Shown: positions 63,347 through 64,000 of the stretch, piece by piece
How positions within the stretch are numbered: the stretch's first letter is position 1
How the letters are laid out: the number at the start of each line of letters is the position of its first letter
DNA from: Marinomonas sp. THO17
GTDB lineage: Bacteria > Pseudomonadota > Gammaproteobacteria > Pseudomonadales > Marinomonadaceae
NCBI RefSeq assembly: GCF_040436405.1
Contig: NZ_AP031575.1
Coordinates: 2,560,501 to 2,624,500, forward strand
DNA length: 64,000 bases
Direction of reading: 5' to 3'
Notes under the pieces: generated by a model
Database searches by the model: none
The model's input: the letters and a program-made list of their open reading frames with translations, nothing else
What the model was told of the DNA's origin: nothing
Position numbers and translations under genes: made by a program

Positions 63347-64000
63347 ATGACCCTTTCACGTCGTCAGTTTGTAAAAGGTGCCTCTATTGCAGGTGCTGTT
63401 GCGGCTACGCCATTCTCAATCAATCGCGCTATTGCAGCCAATAAAGAACTACGTATCTATGCGTGGGCTGGCTATATTACGGATGAAATGTTAGCGGACT
63501 TCAAAGCCAAAACAGGCATTAATGCTACCTTTACACCATACGGTACTAATGATGAATTAATGAATTCATTGCGAGCGACAGATGGCACTGGTTTTGACAT
63601 CATTATGCCGACTGTTGACCGTGTACCAGGGTATGTTGATTATAACCTAATCCAGCCTCTAGATGTGAAACGTGTCAATTGGAGCGGCTGTCTTGACAGT
63701 GCTCTAGAAGGCTCTGACGTAGGTGGTATTGTGAATGGTAAACGTTACTTTGCACCATCGGACTGGGGCACAGAAGCCATTACCTATAACACACAATATG
63801 CAGATGTTGACCCAAACAACCTAAGTTACGGTGACCTATGGAAGCCTGAAAATGCTGGTGGTGTGACGGTACGTGGCCATTCTGCTTTAGTTGGTATTGG
63901 CTTGTGGTTAGAAAAAGCTGGTAAGTTACCTTACCCACTTCTAGAGTCCTACAAAAACGAAAAAGCCATGCGTGCTAACTTCGATGTCATTCTAAAAGTG
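63347..64000 (+). CDS. Spermidine/putrescine-type ABC binding protein (3' end cut by window edge)
   Basis: About 218 codons visible. N-terminal twin-arginine signal SRRQFVKGASIAGAVAA, cleaved near RAIAA, so it is exported folded. The mature part starts NKELRIYAWAGYITDEMLAD and goes on FKAKTGINATFTPYGTNDEL, GTGFDIIMPTVD and ITYNTQYADVDP: the PotD/PotF family. It should bind a polyamine or related cation for an ABC importer whose other genes would lie beyond base 64000. AAAAAGGAG is a strong ribosome site. A Tat signal is less common than Sec in PotD-like proteins but is known. Confidence 0.87.
   Translation, partial: MTLSRRQFVKGASIAGAVAATPFSINRAIAANKELRIYAWAGYITDEMLADFKAKTGINATFTPYGTNDELMNSLRATDGTGFDIIMPTVDRVPGYVDYNLIQPLDVKRVNWSGCLDSALEGSDVGGIVNGKRYFAPSDWGTEAITYNTQYADVDPNNLSYGDLWKPENAGGVTVRGHSALVGIGLWLEKAGKLPYPLLESYKNEKAMRANFDVILKV

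Noticed and set aside
1..64000. CRISPR arrays, insertion sequences, prophage or integrase/attachment sites
   Set aside because: No spaced direct repeats, transposase, integrase or phage genes were seen in any part of the window.

Overview
The window looks like chromosome of a marine gammaproteobacterium of the Oceanospirillales, most like Marinomonas. This is inferred from gene order (hemW-rdgB-metW-metX; rsmD/M16-like facing ftsY-ftsE-ftsX-rpoH; gshB next to a tonB-like gene; metK facing tkt-epd-pgk-fba), from protein similarity recalled by eye, and from a moderate GC content. No insertion sequence, prophage, rRNA operon or CRISPR array was seen. One tRNA-Leu(UAG) is present. Layout: 1-2.8 kb, a cut LysR regulator facing a glutathione S-transferase and a flavin-binding split-barrel protein. 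2.9-7.1 kb, yicC facing rph, a small secreted protein, and a lipoprotein form of UshA. 7.3-14.1 kb, a glucose-type ABC transporter (gtsABCD) with its two-component system, all on the minus strand. 14.3-23.4 kb, the plus-strand sugar genes: fructokinase, then an alpha-glucoside transporter and alpha-glucosidase (aglEFG, aglK, aglA) with a LacI regulator. Alpha-glucosides would enter through Agl, be split by AglA, and the free hexoses be phosphorylated in the cell. 23.5-28.5 kb, a DnaQ-like exonuclease, a cNMP/CBS/nucleotidyltransferase signalling protein, a GDT1-type manganese exporter under a yybP-ykoY (Mn2+) riboswitch, and a BCCT osmolyte transporter. 28.8-46.6 kb, housekeeping: hemW, rdgB, metW, metX, a chemoreceptor, rsmD, an M16-like protein lacking the zinc motif, ftsYEX, rpoH, a TonB-like protein, gshB, tolC, rsmE and metK. 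46.9-52.8 kb, the central carbon block tkt-epd-pgk-fba and tRNA-Leu. 52.9-58.3 kb, an unusual four-gene unit. 58.4-64 kb, trmA, serA, a second chemoreceptor and the start of a polyamine-type binding protein. Two observations stand out. First, the metK leader holds what reads as a SAM-II riboswitch: a 50-nt pseudoknot with the family's GAUUU, UUGC and GCUAA elements. Its 3' end is also the 5' arm of an antiterminator that competes with a clean intrinsic terminator. Second, at 52.9-58.3 kb a LuxP-like periplasmic binding protein with an altered ligand pocket is encoded with a LuxQ-like membrane protein. That protein keeps the LuxQ layout but has lost the phosphorylatable histidine, the ATP-binding glycine boxes and the receiver aspartate. 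The pair overlaps mtnN (Pfs), the enzyme that detoxifies SAH and makes the AI-2 precursor, and is followed by an unknown exported, barrel-like protein. This looks like a quorum-sensing-type receptor remade into a non-kinase sensor tied to the methyl cycle. Both loci bear on SAM/SAH metabolism. All functional calls come from reading the sequence without database searches.
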